NCBI GenBank assembly: GCA_029531795.1
Contig: JAPEIS010000003.1
Span: forward strand, 434,001-498,000
Direction of reading: 5' to 3'
DNA length: 64,000 nt
Origin: Sclerotinia nivalis
Lineage: Eukaryota; Ascomycota; Leotiomycetes; Helotiales; Sclerotiniaceae
Below are positions 13,155 through 24,989 of the stretch, one piece after another. The translations under genes were made by a program, and so were the position numbers. Every line of letters starts with the position of its first letter. The stretch's first letter is position 1. The notes below the pieces were generated by a model. It made no database searches, had not been told where the DNA came from, and saw nothing but the letters and a program-made list of their open reading frames with translations.

Positions 13155-14379
13155 GGATTTATGTTGAAGATTAAATTGAAAGTCCTGGAGATTGCATTTA
13201 TTGATGATAAATGGATGAAGATATGTCGTCAATATTTCCTTATCTTGAAGGAATTGAGGAGTGGGAGTTTAAATGGAATGATTTAATTTCAATTCATTCA
13301 TTGGGTCAGGTGGGATATCAGGGGGGCTCGATATGATTGTGTTGAGCATCTTCAAAATTACTAGTCAGGCTTTGATTTTTGTTATTTTGATTTTGGGTTA
13401 TCTTGGAGCTTGTTATGACAATGATAATGATAGCTTTTGTTCAAGTTATCTTTTTCTCTCTTCTGGATTTTGTTGTGGGGGTGGGGAATGGGAGTAGGAA
13501 TAGGGTTGGGAAGGGAAGTGAGAAGGGAAGATGAGAAAGTGGGAAATAGGGCATAAATGACTCTTGTTGTCGTTGCGTTGGGCGGGGTAGGCTTAGGTGT
13601 TTATTAATATGTCCTTTTTCAATAGCTATCTATATGTAGCTGGGGGAAAGGTATGGTAGGTGGAAAGGTAGATTGTGGAATTGTGGATGGGTGAATGGGT
13701 GAAGGGGGAGGGGAAGGGGAAGGGGGAGGTGGAGGTGGAGGTGGAGGTGGAGGGGGAGGTGGAAGGGTAAACGGGGAATTATGGGTGATATCAGATATAT
13801 AATGCATTCAATCTTTCTTCCTTTGAATCTTGACTTTGTCTTGATTGACATTTGTATTTGACTATTGCATTTTGCCTTTGTATCCAAAATGATTTGTTTA
13901 TTTCCCAAGTTCATATAAATATACATAACATACATATACTGTGTACTGCGTACCAACCCTATCGGATCCTATTCATTCATTCATTCATTCATTCATGCCA
14001 TTTGTTTCCTTCGTTCCTTTCCTTTCCTTCCTTTTCCGATTGTTTCAGCCTGCGCTTGTACTTGTCTTGTATTTGTAGATAGATAAATCATGAATCATGA
14101 AAAATTAAATGAAGGAATGAATTACGACCAAGATATTAAAATATCATATCACATCATATCCCATTCCAATCCCATTCAATCCAATTTGCAATCAAACCTC
14201 CCATCCCAATCCCAAACACCTGCACCTGCACCCGCACCCCAAACCACCAAATAACCAACCCACCGACCTAACCAACCAAAACCACCCATAATGTCCTGTG
14301 ATCCAAATCTGTATCTGTATCTGTATCTGTAATTGACCAAAAAATCTGTCGATATGAATTCCCCCCTCACTTCCAAACC
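13155..14379. other. Convergent 3' spacer, repeats only
   Basis: 3' flanks of the regulator and the unrecognised gene. It has a GGAGGT/GGGAAG purine run at about 13700-13770, an ATTC run at about 13973-13997 and a TATCTG run at about 14310-14332. Poly-Pro ORFs read opposite the purine run are artefacts of it. Confidence 0.55.
13973..13997. repeat. Tetranucleotide microsatellite (ATTC)n
   Basis: Six tandem ATTC units between convergent genes. Confidence 0.85.
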
Positions 14380-15954
14380 CTACACTCTCCCCATATACCC
14401 AACCCTCTCCTCATATCTCAAGGGCGAATGTTTCTTCTTCTCCTCAGTCGGCGATTTATTCGAACCCCCTGAATTTCTCCGCTTAAACATGTGTTCGACC
14501 ATTGCGCGGGGACCTACAAATTCCATGTCCATTTTGAGGGGGGTGAGAGGGACGATTGTTTGGGTGCGGGGAGAATGTGAGTTTGAATGTGATGAGTGGA
14601 ATGAGTGGAATGAGTGGGATGAATGGGATGAGGCAGGTTTGGGGTGGGGTTTGGGGTGGAAATGTCGTTTGATGCTGTCGTCGACGAGGGCTATGAGGCC
14701 GGTGGAGATGATGACGCTAGACGGAGTGTTAGATTTGTTTCCGTAGGTAGGATTGGGAAGAAGGTGGATATGTACGAAAGAAAGAAAGGAAGAAAAGACT
14801 TACTCAGCAACATCTGTAACAGCTGTCAAAACACTCCTATCACTAATCCACATCTGACAAGGTGGTACCCAACCCCCAACCAATTCTTCCTCTCGTATTT
14901 GAGCCGGTGATCTCAATTCCGGTACAATATGCGCTACAGCTGCTCCGGAATCCCCTTTGAATAAATGATAGGAAATAGCTTTCCCTTCTCCATCTTTTTC
15001 CGTAACGCGTTTCCATGAATATGAATGACCCCAATATTCAAATTCATAACGTTTTGAAGCTTTAGCTCCACGACGTTTGACTTCTATTTGAGCGTAGTTG
15101 GAAAATTCTAGCTTGGTAGTATTGGTAGGGATCATAGAGGCGGCTGCTTTTTTAGAAGCCATGAATGCTTCGACATCGGAATCAGATTCGGAATTTGATG
15201 CATAACCACTATCATGTCTCTTGATTCCTCCCATGGCTTTAGGGGTAGAAGCGGTAGAATTCGTTCTTGACATAGCTGGTTTGCGGATACTTGCAAAAGC
15301 ATTACTAACCGAACGAGTTAATGTAGAAGGTCTTCTTTCAGCAGCGGATTTTGCGTATTTCCTACTCGAATGGCAAACTTCTCGACCACTTGAGCGTTCG
15401 TATCGACGAAGACTGAATTCTCGGTTCTTCAGATCATGCATTCGGAGATGAAAGAGTTGAATTACTTCTTTATCTTGACCATGACCATCTTCGGTATCAA
15501 CGCGAAGATTCATGTTTCCATCATAGGAAGTATCATCATGACGAATGTATAAACGTTTTGTGGAAGGAAAGAAATGTGCGAAATCTTGAGCAGTGGATGG
15601 TCTCAAGTTGTTTTCAACCACGGTTTTATATTCCGGTACTTCATATTCTGGATCATAATCTTCAGGTTCGTCAAAAAGATCTTCCTGAGATGGAGATGTT
15701 GAAGCGTATGTTTCTTGAGATGATCGAGGATAATGTGTTGCTGCTGTGGAGATGTCATATGGAGGCAAATCTATACTATCCTTTTGGTAATAGATAGGTT
15801 TGTCGGTGTAATATTGATGGATCGATGGTCGAGGACTACCATATATTGAGGTAGGTGCTGTACTTTGAGATTCTCGAGAAGATTCATCACTCTGACGTGA
15901 ATCTCTACTACTCGTACTATGATCGGTAGTATATCTTCGCATGTATTGGGGCAT
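14380..15954 (-). CDS. Hypothetical protein with C-terminal globular domain
   Basis: Not recognised. Exons are 15954-14804 and 14716-14380. The donor gtaagt and an acceptor ending tctag join TDVAD-VIISTGLIALVDDSIKR in frame and extend the protein past the stop inside the intron. The chosen start gives MPQYMRRYT; a longer in-frame start exists at 16101, but its leader is compositionally unlike the rest. The N-terminal 250 residues are Ser/Tyr/Pro-rich and probably disordered. The C-terminal third holds a compact beta-rich segment (LEFSNYAQIEVKRRG, then YEFEYWGHSYSWKRV, then YHLFKGDSGAAVAHIVPE, then GWVPPCQMWISDRSVL) and a hydrophobic stretch (VIISTGLIALV). The strand pattern recalls tubby/LURP-one-like folds, which is only a guess. 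A His/Ser repeat (SSHSSHSFHSFHSS-like) precedes the C-terminus. Confidence 0.75.
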
Positions 15955-16737
15955 CTTGAAATTGCTTTGCTTTACTTGCGAAAGGTATGATAGATTTGGT
16001 GTGGTATATTGATAGTTGAAGTATGTAATGTCGATTCGAAATAGTGAATTGAGAATTATATTTGAATATGAATATTGGGGGGTTGTTGATGTAGTATTCA
16101 AAACTACTACTGGTAAAAAAGTAATTAACTTATTGATGACGGTCGACTCCGGTAATAGACATTAACATGACAATTTTTTTGGTTCCTTGAATCCAAGTGG
16201 TACATCAATAACGTGGTATAAAACGTGGTGTTTCGAATTGTATGTATGATTTGGCATTCCAAGTCTCCGTATTGGTAATGCTAAGTATTCTAGAAAGATA
16301 TGGAGTAAGATGTTGTTGCTGTTCCTAAGTGGGATGCTTTTGATGCTTGGACGTTTTGATGTTGATATGATTCGAGCGATAGAGGGGCATTCGGAAGTTT
16401 TGAGACACTTGGAACGACTAGGATAAAGACGTGGATACTTTTGGTAGAGTAGCTTTTGATATTTGATAGATCGATAATGGGATTTCGAAAATGTGGAGTG
16501 ATAAATGGATAATAGATGAAGTCAAAGATTCCAAGTGGAACGGCGGTGGAGATGATATTTTTTTCTTCTTAAACCAAGTTTATTATTATATTAGGATGGG
16601 GGCGGGAATAAAAGGCGGAAAGCCTTGGGATGGTGGGTCAATAAAAAAAATAAGTGTGAGGCAGTGAGATGTAGTGAAGATGGATGTAATGAAGAGGCAC
16701 AGAAAGAATATGATAGAAGGTGGAAGGGATGAAGGTA

Positions 16738-16876
16738 GAAGAGAAGGCAGAAGAGAAGGGAGAAGGGAGAAGGGAGAAGGGAGAAGGTAGAAGGTAGAAG
16801 GTAGAGAATTAGGTGAAGGCAGAAGAGAAGGCAAGGCAGAAGAGAAGGCAGAAGGTAGAAGGTAGAAGGTAGAGAA
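16738..16876. repeat. Degenerate purine minisatellite (AGAAGGN)n
   Basis: Tandem GAGAAGG and GTAGAAG units in interrupted blocks. The opposite strand reads as Leu/Pro/Ser-rich false ORFs. Confidence 0.8.
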
Positions 16877-17625
16877 TTGGATGAAGCCAACCTCAAGATT
16901 TCCAAGATTCCTTTCGGAGTTTAATATTAAAGTGCTTTCTTTCCCTACTTTCCCTACTTTACCATTTTACCATTTTACCACTTTACCACTTTACCATTTT
17001 ACCCCTGTGGATAAATCTTACATGGAAACACAATTCTTACTCATCCATTATAATATTATTATATCTTCTTCCAGTAGAAAACCTGGTGCAAATGCCTAGA
17101 TCAAGCCATCATGATAAAGGTTGCATCCATTACCAGTAATATGATTAATTCATAGCAAATCATTGTCGCTTCAAGTTCCAAAGTTCCCAAAGGACTTTTT
17201 ACCTTGGGGCATTCTCGGGGCAGAGAAAGGTTCGCACTCCTCTCTTTCCATTTCTTCCATCCTTCTCATCCTTCTCATCCTTGATAATCCGAAGACAAGC
17301 GCAATCGTTTCCGATAGGATAAGATCTGAATATCACTTTCACCAACCATCATCAACCAACAATAAACCCAACCATAGAACCAACAATAAAACCAACGGCT
17401 ATCACATTCTTTGAGCACACAGCGGGGCATGCATTCATGTTAAACGTTAACCCTGGGATCATGATCAATAACTAGTTTTGGCGTGATTTGCGCAATCATC
17501 CGATTAAAGAAATATAATATTTTACGGAGTACGGAGTCTTTCTTTTAAGCCACTCATGTGCCAATCCATTTTCCTACCGATTCTTTTTCGACTTTCGAAA
17601 TATTCTCTCCACCGACAATAACCCA

Positions 17626-17715
17626 TTCAATACCCCATTCATTATGCAAATTCAACACCCATTCAACACCCATTCAATACCCTTTCAATACCCCATTCAT
17701 TATGCAAATTCAACA
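17626..17715. repeat. 32-bp direct duplication
   Basis: An identical 32-nt stretch (begins ttcaataccccattcattat) occurs at 17626-17657 and 17684-17715, separated by related CATTCAACACC units. A further shared word, ctctccaccgacaat, flanks the area near 17605 and 17755. Confidence 0.8.
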
Positions 17716-20700
17716 ACCCCTTACCGATGGTTTTCGAGTTTCACATCTCTATTTCTCTCCACCGACAATTCCTTCGTGGCATATTGGTGTGCACGATGAC
17801 ATATCCAAAAGTACACAATAGTTGTCTGTGCATGTAAGAAGTAGCTGATCGTTACTCCGTACTCATCTTTTTAATGGCACAGACCCATACTCCATAGCAA
17901 ACACACCCTTCTCACAGGAGACTTGAATCAGGCCTGCATCGCGCACAGCTCGTACAGCTCGATTGAAATACTTTGCGGTGAACCATTCATTCATTCATTT
18001 ATTCATTCATTTATCCATTCATTCATTCAACCATTACAAGCAAATTCTGTCGGAATCAATCTTCTTCTTTCGATTCGCCCTCGATCATGTTACATAGCCT
18101 TGAATGTAACCTTACTCATTCAATTGACTGGATGACGAAGTTCTACATGTATTTCTATCAAATCTTATCACGAACGACCAGTTTCTTAACCGTTCTGCCT
18201 GCAAAAAGAATATCCGATGCCCGATCGTATCTCACTCACTTGTCATTTGGTTGGGTCATCTGAAAAAATAGGTTACTCCATTAAAACTATTTCCTGCCTA
18301 CCGAGATAATCAGCCTCAACACGAATAGTAACAAAGGAAGCTGAGTTTAGTATGCGAAAGGAAGGCTTGGTTCAAGGTTGTGCTGACCCAAATGTGATTT
18401 AGTTGCCCTAAACAATGGTTATTGGATGAAGCATTTAGAAGTTGCTTCACGCGCCCTTATGCAAGACCAGTCACCCCACTCAAATTTACTCCATTTTCTG
18501 CCCTTCAAGTTTCCCAAAACCGTTTTCTTCCAATGAATCTCTATCAAAATTGAAAATGTTATCTTCACTCTCTTGTATGGTTCATTTCTATGGAAATGCC
18601 TACGTTTACATTTCATCTCAGCCATGATTTGTTTCGTATATGTCTTGAGAAGATTCAAAAGTCTTTGGAACACGAGGCCAACAAAGTTATGGGGCGAACG
18701 ATCTAGACTTATGTTCTTATTTCTATTTCATCGTGAAATATGGCGGAAATCAGGGCAAATTCAATCTTCATCGAACTTTTGACTATCTTGATTCTGCCGT
18801 TATGGATGACAACGGCCATGCAATTTACAAGTGTGGCAGTTTACCATTTGTGTTTTTAATAGAAGCCACATTTTACCATCCATATCTGATTCGCTGTCAA
18901 GTGTCCGAATTTAAAGAAGTTCACCATCTTGCCCAATTTCCTGGGCCGTGTCGCTTCACTCGGAGAACCAATATTTTCAAATTTCCATGACTACATTTTT
19001 GGTGTAAAACAAATGAGCTTTCCGTTTTTTTTTAAGCAGGTTTTGTGCTTCACTGCTTTTCCAATCAAAGCCACGTTCTCGGTCTACCACATGTCTCACC
19101 GAAAAAAGGCGACCAGATCTTATGCAGCTGCCCTTTACTTGTGTGCCACTCTCAAGAATTACCGACACTGAGCTATTTAAAGGCCTTAAAGTCTAAGATG
19201 ATGGTATTTACCATGGTTCGCCAAACTACACTACTAGTCATGCGAGAATGGTTGTTTTTGATTTTCCTGCGGGGTATTTCGTACAGCGAACCACATTTTT
19301 CAAAACTGTATTATATTGAAAAGATTTCCGAGTGGTATCAATTCTTGCCGATCCAAGTAGGTAATTTCATGGATTCTTTATGTTGTGATGACCATTATCA
19401 ACCAAACAACTCTACTCGTGGCACAGTCCGGAAGTCATCCCATCCTTCGGTAATATATTAGGAAGTAATCCTTCCGACGGGTAAGAGACTTCAACAGGAT
19501 ATGTAACCCAACCTCGGAAAGGAGGCTCTGGCTTTCTCTTCGGCATATTTCTATAGAAATCATCCTATCATTTTTCTCCATCGCCACGTTTAGGCATTAT
19601 TCCACCCCACATATATGTACAGAAGAGGTCCTGTAAGATCAGCGTGGAACATGTAACCGCCATTCGAATTCTCAATCCTCGATCCACTACCAAAAATTCT
19701 ATTATTAAAAATCCAGCTTCGCATAAGAGGCTGTGAAATGTTACAACAAGATCTACTGGTCAAACTCAAACGTGTGATGCGAAGCACGTGTGAAAAACGT
19801 TTCCGTACGTGCAACTAAAGGTGTTGATCTTTGAATGTTAATATTGGGGATTGGATATCGGGATGTTTCACAAAATATGAAAGCCTTATTTTATTTTCCT
19901 GTGTTTTTCGCTTCGTTGTATTTATTGATTGATCGAAAGTCCTTCATCAGATGATGATGATGATGATGAGATTAGAATCATCGCGATTTCATGCTGATCA
20001 AAATCACATGGTCCAGAGTGTGGGGGATGTACGGAAAGATAGATGTAAGATTACATTATTGATTTCTATGAGGGTTTTTACTGAGACTACACATTCCTAA
20101 TTCCTAGGGCATTGATTTATGATGACCCGAGATGCAAGTCAGCAAAACGCTTTTGTAAGATTACTTTGTGAGCGGGAGTTGACGGTCGCTGATCTCTAGG
20201 CTTATGCCTAGAACCTCTTACATATTTTTATATGATGATCCGAATGAATTCGGTGAATAACAACTCCTTTGGGTTCTTAATTGATAGACGTCGTTTTACT
20301 TGTATCACTTGCTTGTTTGGTTGTCTTATGCTCGGTATGTATCTTGGCATATACTCGTAGTCTCGTACCGAACACCTGGTTGGTAGATATTTGAGGTTAT
20401 GTTTGAATTTTGGGCATCAATTGATGAGAGGATCTGGGGATGGGATGGTATTTGTTTGTTTACTTAATTTTATCCGGTTGGTGTCTGAAAGAGAGGTTTG
20501 GGTCTGTATCATTCATGATTGCTTGAGTTGAAGTTACTGATGCTGAGTTATAAACGGAATTTCGATGAGCTTTTGGGAATGATTTTTAAACCATATTGTC
20601 TTATCCTACTATATAAATGATATGGTAGAAATGATATAAATCCAAGCCCAATGATACAATAAAATCATATAAAAGCACCTACTTTATTGGTGAGAATCGT

Positions 20701-21024
20701 AAGGCGAAACTCGATACTCGGTTTGAGTTAAATCGAGACAGGGGGTTGAAATTGAGAATTTGACTTGCTGTGCTGATTTGAGGGTTTGAGATGTTTTGGT
20801 TTCTTTTGAGTTGCTGGATTAGAGAGGATGGGATGGAATGATATTTGATGATTTTATATTGGTTTTATATCGGGTTTTATATTGAAAAAGATATTATGAT
20901 GATAATAATAATATAAGGAGTATACTTCACACTAAAAACTAGAACAGCGACTAGGATTTTTGGTTGTACTTTTGGGATGGATGCGAGAATGTTCAGTGAA
21001 ATGATATCTTGGGATAGATTGAGG

Positions 21025-21062
21025 AGGTGAGGTGAGGTGAGGTGAGGTGGGGAGGTGAGGAG
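21025..21062. repeat. Pentanucleotide run (GGTGA)n
   Basis: Tandem GGTGA units with one interruption in the gene-poor block. Confidence 0.8.
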
Positions 21063-21399
21063 AAAAGAGTATGTTATATATATGAAGTATTTGATGGTTT
21101 AAAATCGGATTGGTGTGAATGGATGAATGATTTCCTATACATGGTTTTATAGGGATGGATATTATAGAGGTTTTTGAGATAGTAGATGGGTGGGTATGTT
21201 ATATGGTTTGGTATTTGAGAGATAAGGTGATGGGTTTGATTTTTTGAGGATTTGGGATTGTTGGGTGGTGTGTGGATGGTGTGTGGATGGAGTTGAGATT
21301 GAAGTTGAGATTCAGGGATATGGGATATAGGATATAGGAGGAATAGATATATAAAGGGGTTGAGGTGGGAGTTGAGGTGGTGTTGGGATATTCATCATT

Positions 21400-21845
21400 C
21401 ATCACGTGAATTCACTAGCGTTGACGCTAGTGCCTCGGTCGTACTTTATATAGTTCGACGTATGAGGGGATCGGGAGAGGGATCAAGAGTTAGTGATCCA
21501 GTAGACGAAGCGGACTACGAATGCATTTCAAGCTTTAAAAGCTTTGCTCAATTATACGACGGCAATCATGTAAACCCTGCCCTAGTACCCCTGAAAATGT
21601 ATATAATCTAGCTAGCTAGCATACCACCTGGGGGCCTCCCCCGGGCGTCATTTGTCCAAAAACTGTAATAGATGGCAAAGGTTTACACGTGCAAGCACGT
21701 GTGGCCTACGGCCTATGACGATAAATATATCAAATCAAATCAAATTATATAGTTCGACGTTTCCATAGTTCTAGTTCTTTAGGCAAATCAATACAAGTAA
21801 TACGAAACTAGTGTTGAAGCTTCACCTTCCCCGTACGCGTGCCTA
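21400..21845. mobile_element. Possible degraded insertion with hairpins
   Basis: A segment of balanced composition interrupts a purine-rich GTTGAGGTGGGA-type minisatellite found on both sides (about 21358-21384 and 21852-21880). It contains perfect hairpins at 21413-21432 (9-bp arms) and 21685-21702 (8-bp arms), a G5/C5 hairpin near 21630-21645, and a 16-bp direct repeat (ttatatagttcgacgt) at 21446-21461 and 21745-21760. No transposase or reverse transcriptase is readable and no target duplication was confirmed. The class is unknown; a repeat-element remnant is the best guess. Confidence 0.35.
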
Positions 21846-23068
21846 CCGACAGGTGGGAATTGAGGTGGGAATTGAGGTTGAGGAATATAGAATAGGAAAG
21901 ACAAGAGAGGGAGGATAGAGATAGGGAGGGAATATAAGATAGAAGGTAGGTAGATGTGTTATTGGTTTGAATTTGAGAATGTTGGATTGTTGAAGGTTGA
22001 AATTGAGATGTTTGGGGATTTGGAATATGAGATTTGAGATGTAGGATATGGGATTTGAGATGTGGAAGATAGAGAGGGAATAGGGATGGGATATGGGATG
22101 GAGATAAAGATGGGGTATATGATATAAGATATAAGTATGGGATATGAGATATGGTATTATTTATTCTATATTAGATTTATTTGAATCTCGTTTAAAGAGG
22201 GCAAATAGATAGAGGAAGGTAGAAAGTAGTATAAGTAGAGGGAAGAGATTTGTTCCATTCCTTTTCATTCTTATCTTCCTTGCAATTGATACATAACATG
22301 AGCATAATATATTTTCAATTTCAGTGCTAATGAAGTTTAAACTAAAGGAAGATAATACAAAAAGGGAAAATCAGATTCAATTTGAAGATCTATAGGCTGA
22401 TGGAGAACTAGTAGTTCTAATGAGGGATTCAGGCTTAGGTGTTATATAATTAGTTAGTCGAAACTTTGAACCTATTCTGATAAATTTGATATATGATTGT
22501 GAATATAGTATAGCAATGAAAATAGTAGCTTTGCTCTTCTTGGGATCGTAAATTATTGTTTCCTAGACGTCAATATTAACTGCTCCAAATATAGTGATTC
22601 GTTATTTTATACTTCTCGAGAGTGTTTGAAGACGAGCTGAGCGATGCATGTCTGAAGATTCAAAATTCTATTTTATATGAATGTGATAACTTATTTTGAG
22701 ATAGATAAACTGCCTTAATATTTGAAAAAGCTCAACCTTTGGAACAAACATATTTCAGAATCCCAAAATATAAACAGTGATATAAGATCAATAATTTAAC
22801 ATCGAATTTCTTTGATCTTCATTCATTCATGATCAAAAATCGTCAAGTTCCCAAAATAGACTAGCGCAATCTCGAAAATTATCAAGAACCTCAAGATTGT
22901 GTCCCGCCATAATTATAATTTTTGAATGTGCCATTGCTTCCCACGAACAACAATTACGATAATTAAGGAAGGCAGGGCAGATTGAGGGGGCGAACCGTTT
23001 AAAGGGAGTGGTATACTAAATATTGCAATAATCCATCTCAGAGCTCAGAAGAGCTCGAATCCTCAATA

Positions 23069-24499
23069 ATGGCATCAACTCGTATGTCGCCCGGCGGGGC
23101 ACTTCTAAGAGCATCCAGAGTCTTCGCAATTCCTAACCCTCTCCCACGACCAACTGGTAATCTTTCCTCTCAAGCAACCTTCGATTCCGATACTGCGACC
23201 CTCCCCCATCCTATCCATCAATCAATTACCACGCCCCAATCCTCACTCGCCAAAGGAGATTGGGGATTCAAACGACCCTTACCATTGCGAGCTACCACGC
23301 GCACATCTACACCCATTATACGCGTGGAATCAATCGATACCTTCGAACACGTTACCGAGTTTGGTTCTGCCGCCGATCATAGTTTGACGTTGCGGAAATG
23401 GCAGGAAATGAATATTCCCATCTCGACTCCTAGACCTAGTAAATCGGTGGCGGTGACTACGAGGGATCAGAATATTCCTAAGCATAGGAGTGTGTTTGAG
23501 GATAATATCGATACGACCGTGAGGAATGATTCTCTTAATCCGGCTTTGATAGCTCATGGTAAAGATGATACGCGCTGGAAGTTTTCTGGACCATGGCTTG
23601 CGGGTCTTACGGAGGGAGAATTCCAAGCTTATGTTGCGAAAGAGGTGGGGAGGAAAAAGAGCGAATTCAGACAATTTCTTAAGGAATCTTGTGTCTTGTC
23701 TCTTACGAGTGATGCTCGTGCTAAAGCATATAAGAATGATGAGGATTTAGCAAATATCCCAATGATAACCGCGGATCAAATCACCGAAGAACAATTATCT
23801 ACATACATCCGTCATCTCCGATATGATATTTCCACCCTCTATCAACAAATACGCGTCTTCCTCGATCTTGCACCCTCACCAGCTCCTAGACCCGAAGAAG
23901 ATAGTCCCGATTATTATGATTTGGGATCGATTAGAAGACCCAAAGCTGTTGATATTCCCACCTCCCCATCTCCATACGCCGAATCTGGACCTCCTAAAAC
24001 CCACCCTTCAGCTGGATTATCCTATTCACGAAGTAGTAGTTGGACATACAATCACGCACTCTATGGACCACAAGCACATCATCCTCCTATCGAAGCCCGT
24101 ATCGTCATGCCTAAGAATGCATCTGGGGCGGTCCCCGTTCTAGGAGTCGGAGGAGTCGTCGTGGATATTCCAGCCGGCTTCACTCAATTTGATGTAAGAC
24201 CCAGTCAAGGAATTAATGGACCTCGAGCGCAAGAACAAGTTGCCGGATTACTATATGTCGAGCCGGAAAAATATGGAGGTTCCAAAACGTGGGTCGAACC
24301 TAAACATGCATATATTGATGCAAAGGGTAAGATTGTATTATCGGTCTTACCGGCGGATAGGGATGCGGTTGCTGTTAAGGAGGACAAGGTGGATGAGATT
24401 CCCGAACCGTTGCAATGGAATTATACGCCACCCGTTAAGAAGACTAGTCATTTGAAACAGAATGGTAGTGGAGAGGGTTATGGTTTGAGTGGGTTTTAG
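23069..24499 (+). CDS. MRP51: Mitochondrial small-subunit ribosomal protein Mrp51 (bS1m-type)
   Basis: Uninterrupted 476-codon frame. The N-terminus (LLRASRVFAIPNPLPRP, then SDTATLPHPIHQ, then LAKGDWGFKRPLPLR, then TSTPIIRVESIDTFEHVTEF, then HSLTLRKWQEMNIPI) follows the conserved start of the fungal Mrp51 family, a component of the mitochondrial 37S small subunit in yeast that supports translation of mitochondrial mRNAs. No classical basic presequence is obvious, but the first 25 residues are Arg-containing and lack acidic residues, which fits matrix import. The start at 23069 is the first ATG and is followed directly by conserved sequence. A GAGCTC-AGAA-GAGCTC pair sits just upstream (about 23041-23056). 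The gene is convergent with the aspartic protease, 490 bp away. Confidence 0.9.
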   Translation: MASTRMSPGGALLRASRVFAIPNPLPRPTGNLSSQATFDSDTATLPHPIHQSITTPQSSLAKGDWGFKRPLPLRATTRTSTPIIRVESIDTFEHVTEFGSAADHSLTLRKWQEMNIPISTPRPSKSVAVTTRDQNIPKHRSVFEDNIDTTVRNDSLNPALIAHGKDDTRWKFSGPWLAGLTEGEFQAYVAKEVGRKKSEFRQFLKESCVLSLTSDARAKAYKNDEDLANIPMITADQITEEQLSTYIRHLRYDISTLYQQIRVFLDLAPSPAPRPEEDSPDYYDLGSIRRPKAVDIPTSPSPYAESGPPKTHPSAGLSYSRSSSWTYNHALYGPQAHHPPIEARIVMPKNASGAVPVLGVGGVVVDIPAGFTQFDVRPSQGINGPRAQEQVAGLLYVEPEKYGGSKTWVEPKHAYIDAKGKIVLSVLPADRDAVAVKEDKVDEIPEPLQWNYTPPVKKTSHLKQNGSGEGYGLSGF

Positions 24500-24989
24500 G
24501 AATGGATGGTCGGTTGTATGTATATTATGTTGCATATGTACATTTTTATAAGAATTTATGAGAATGCTAGACGATATACGGACAGTATGTCAATCAAGTA
24601 GCATGAATATTTACAGGTGGATATCATCAGTCTTAGATCTTGTTCTTGATTTCTTATGATTTAGAGTCGATTCTTGACCTGACCCAACGTGATTCATTGG
24701 ACTATTCATATGAGTGAGTACTTCAGGACTCATATCTCATAACTCAACATTACATTCATCATCCATCCATCCCATCCACTCCGAAACAAGGGAAAGGTAC
24801 AAACCCGTAAGATTACTAGGAATCATTCTACCCCCCTAAAAATCCATCGTTCATTTTCAAATTTAATAATAGCACGCTCAAGGAAGCCATGAGGGTATCG
24901 TACCTTCCACGAAACTCATCCCTTCTCTTGCCTTGACCCTTTCCTTCTCTCACCCTCCAAACCCCTCTCACCCTCACAATTCCCCCTCC
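24500..24989. other. Short convergent spacer
   Basis: 3' flanks of the Mrp51 and aspartic protease genes. Pyrimidine-rich toward the right; nothing else recognised. Confidence 0.5.

Larger units (their letters stand above)
15955..23068. other. AT-rich gene-poor block
   Basis: About 7 kb without a convincing gene; ORFs are under 140 codons and lack domain signatures. Contents seen: an AGAAGG purine repeat (about 16740-16875), a TACCATTT run (about 16955-17000), a 32-bp direct duplication (17626-17715), an ATTCATTT run (about 17985-18020), a GGTGA run (about 21025-21062) and a compositionally distinct insert (about 21400-21845). The right end holds the promoter of the Mrp51 gene. Confidence 0.5.

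Noticed and set aside
13619..13807. Poly-proline ORF
   Set aside because: Pure product of the GGAGGT/GGGAAG purine repeat.
17590..17720. CRISPR-like spaced repeats
   Set aside because: Only two copies of the 32-bp unit, and the context is fungal nuclear DNA; it is a local duplication.
18929..19461. Overlapping ORFs of 80-138 codons in the gene-poor block
   Set aside because: No domain, no shared splice logic, and frames disagree with each other.
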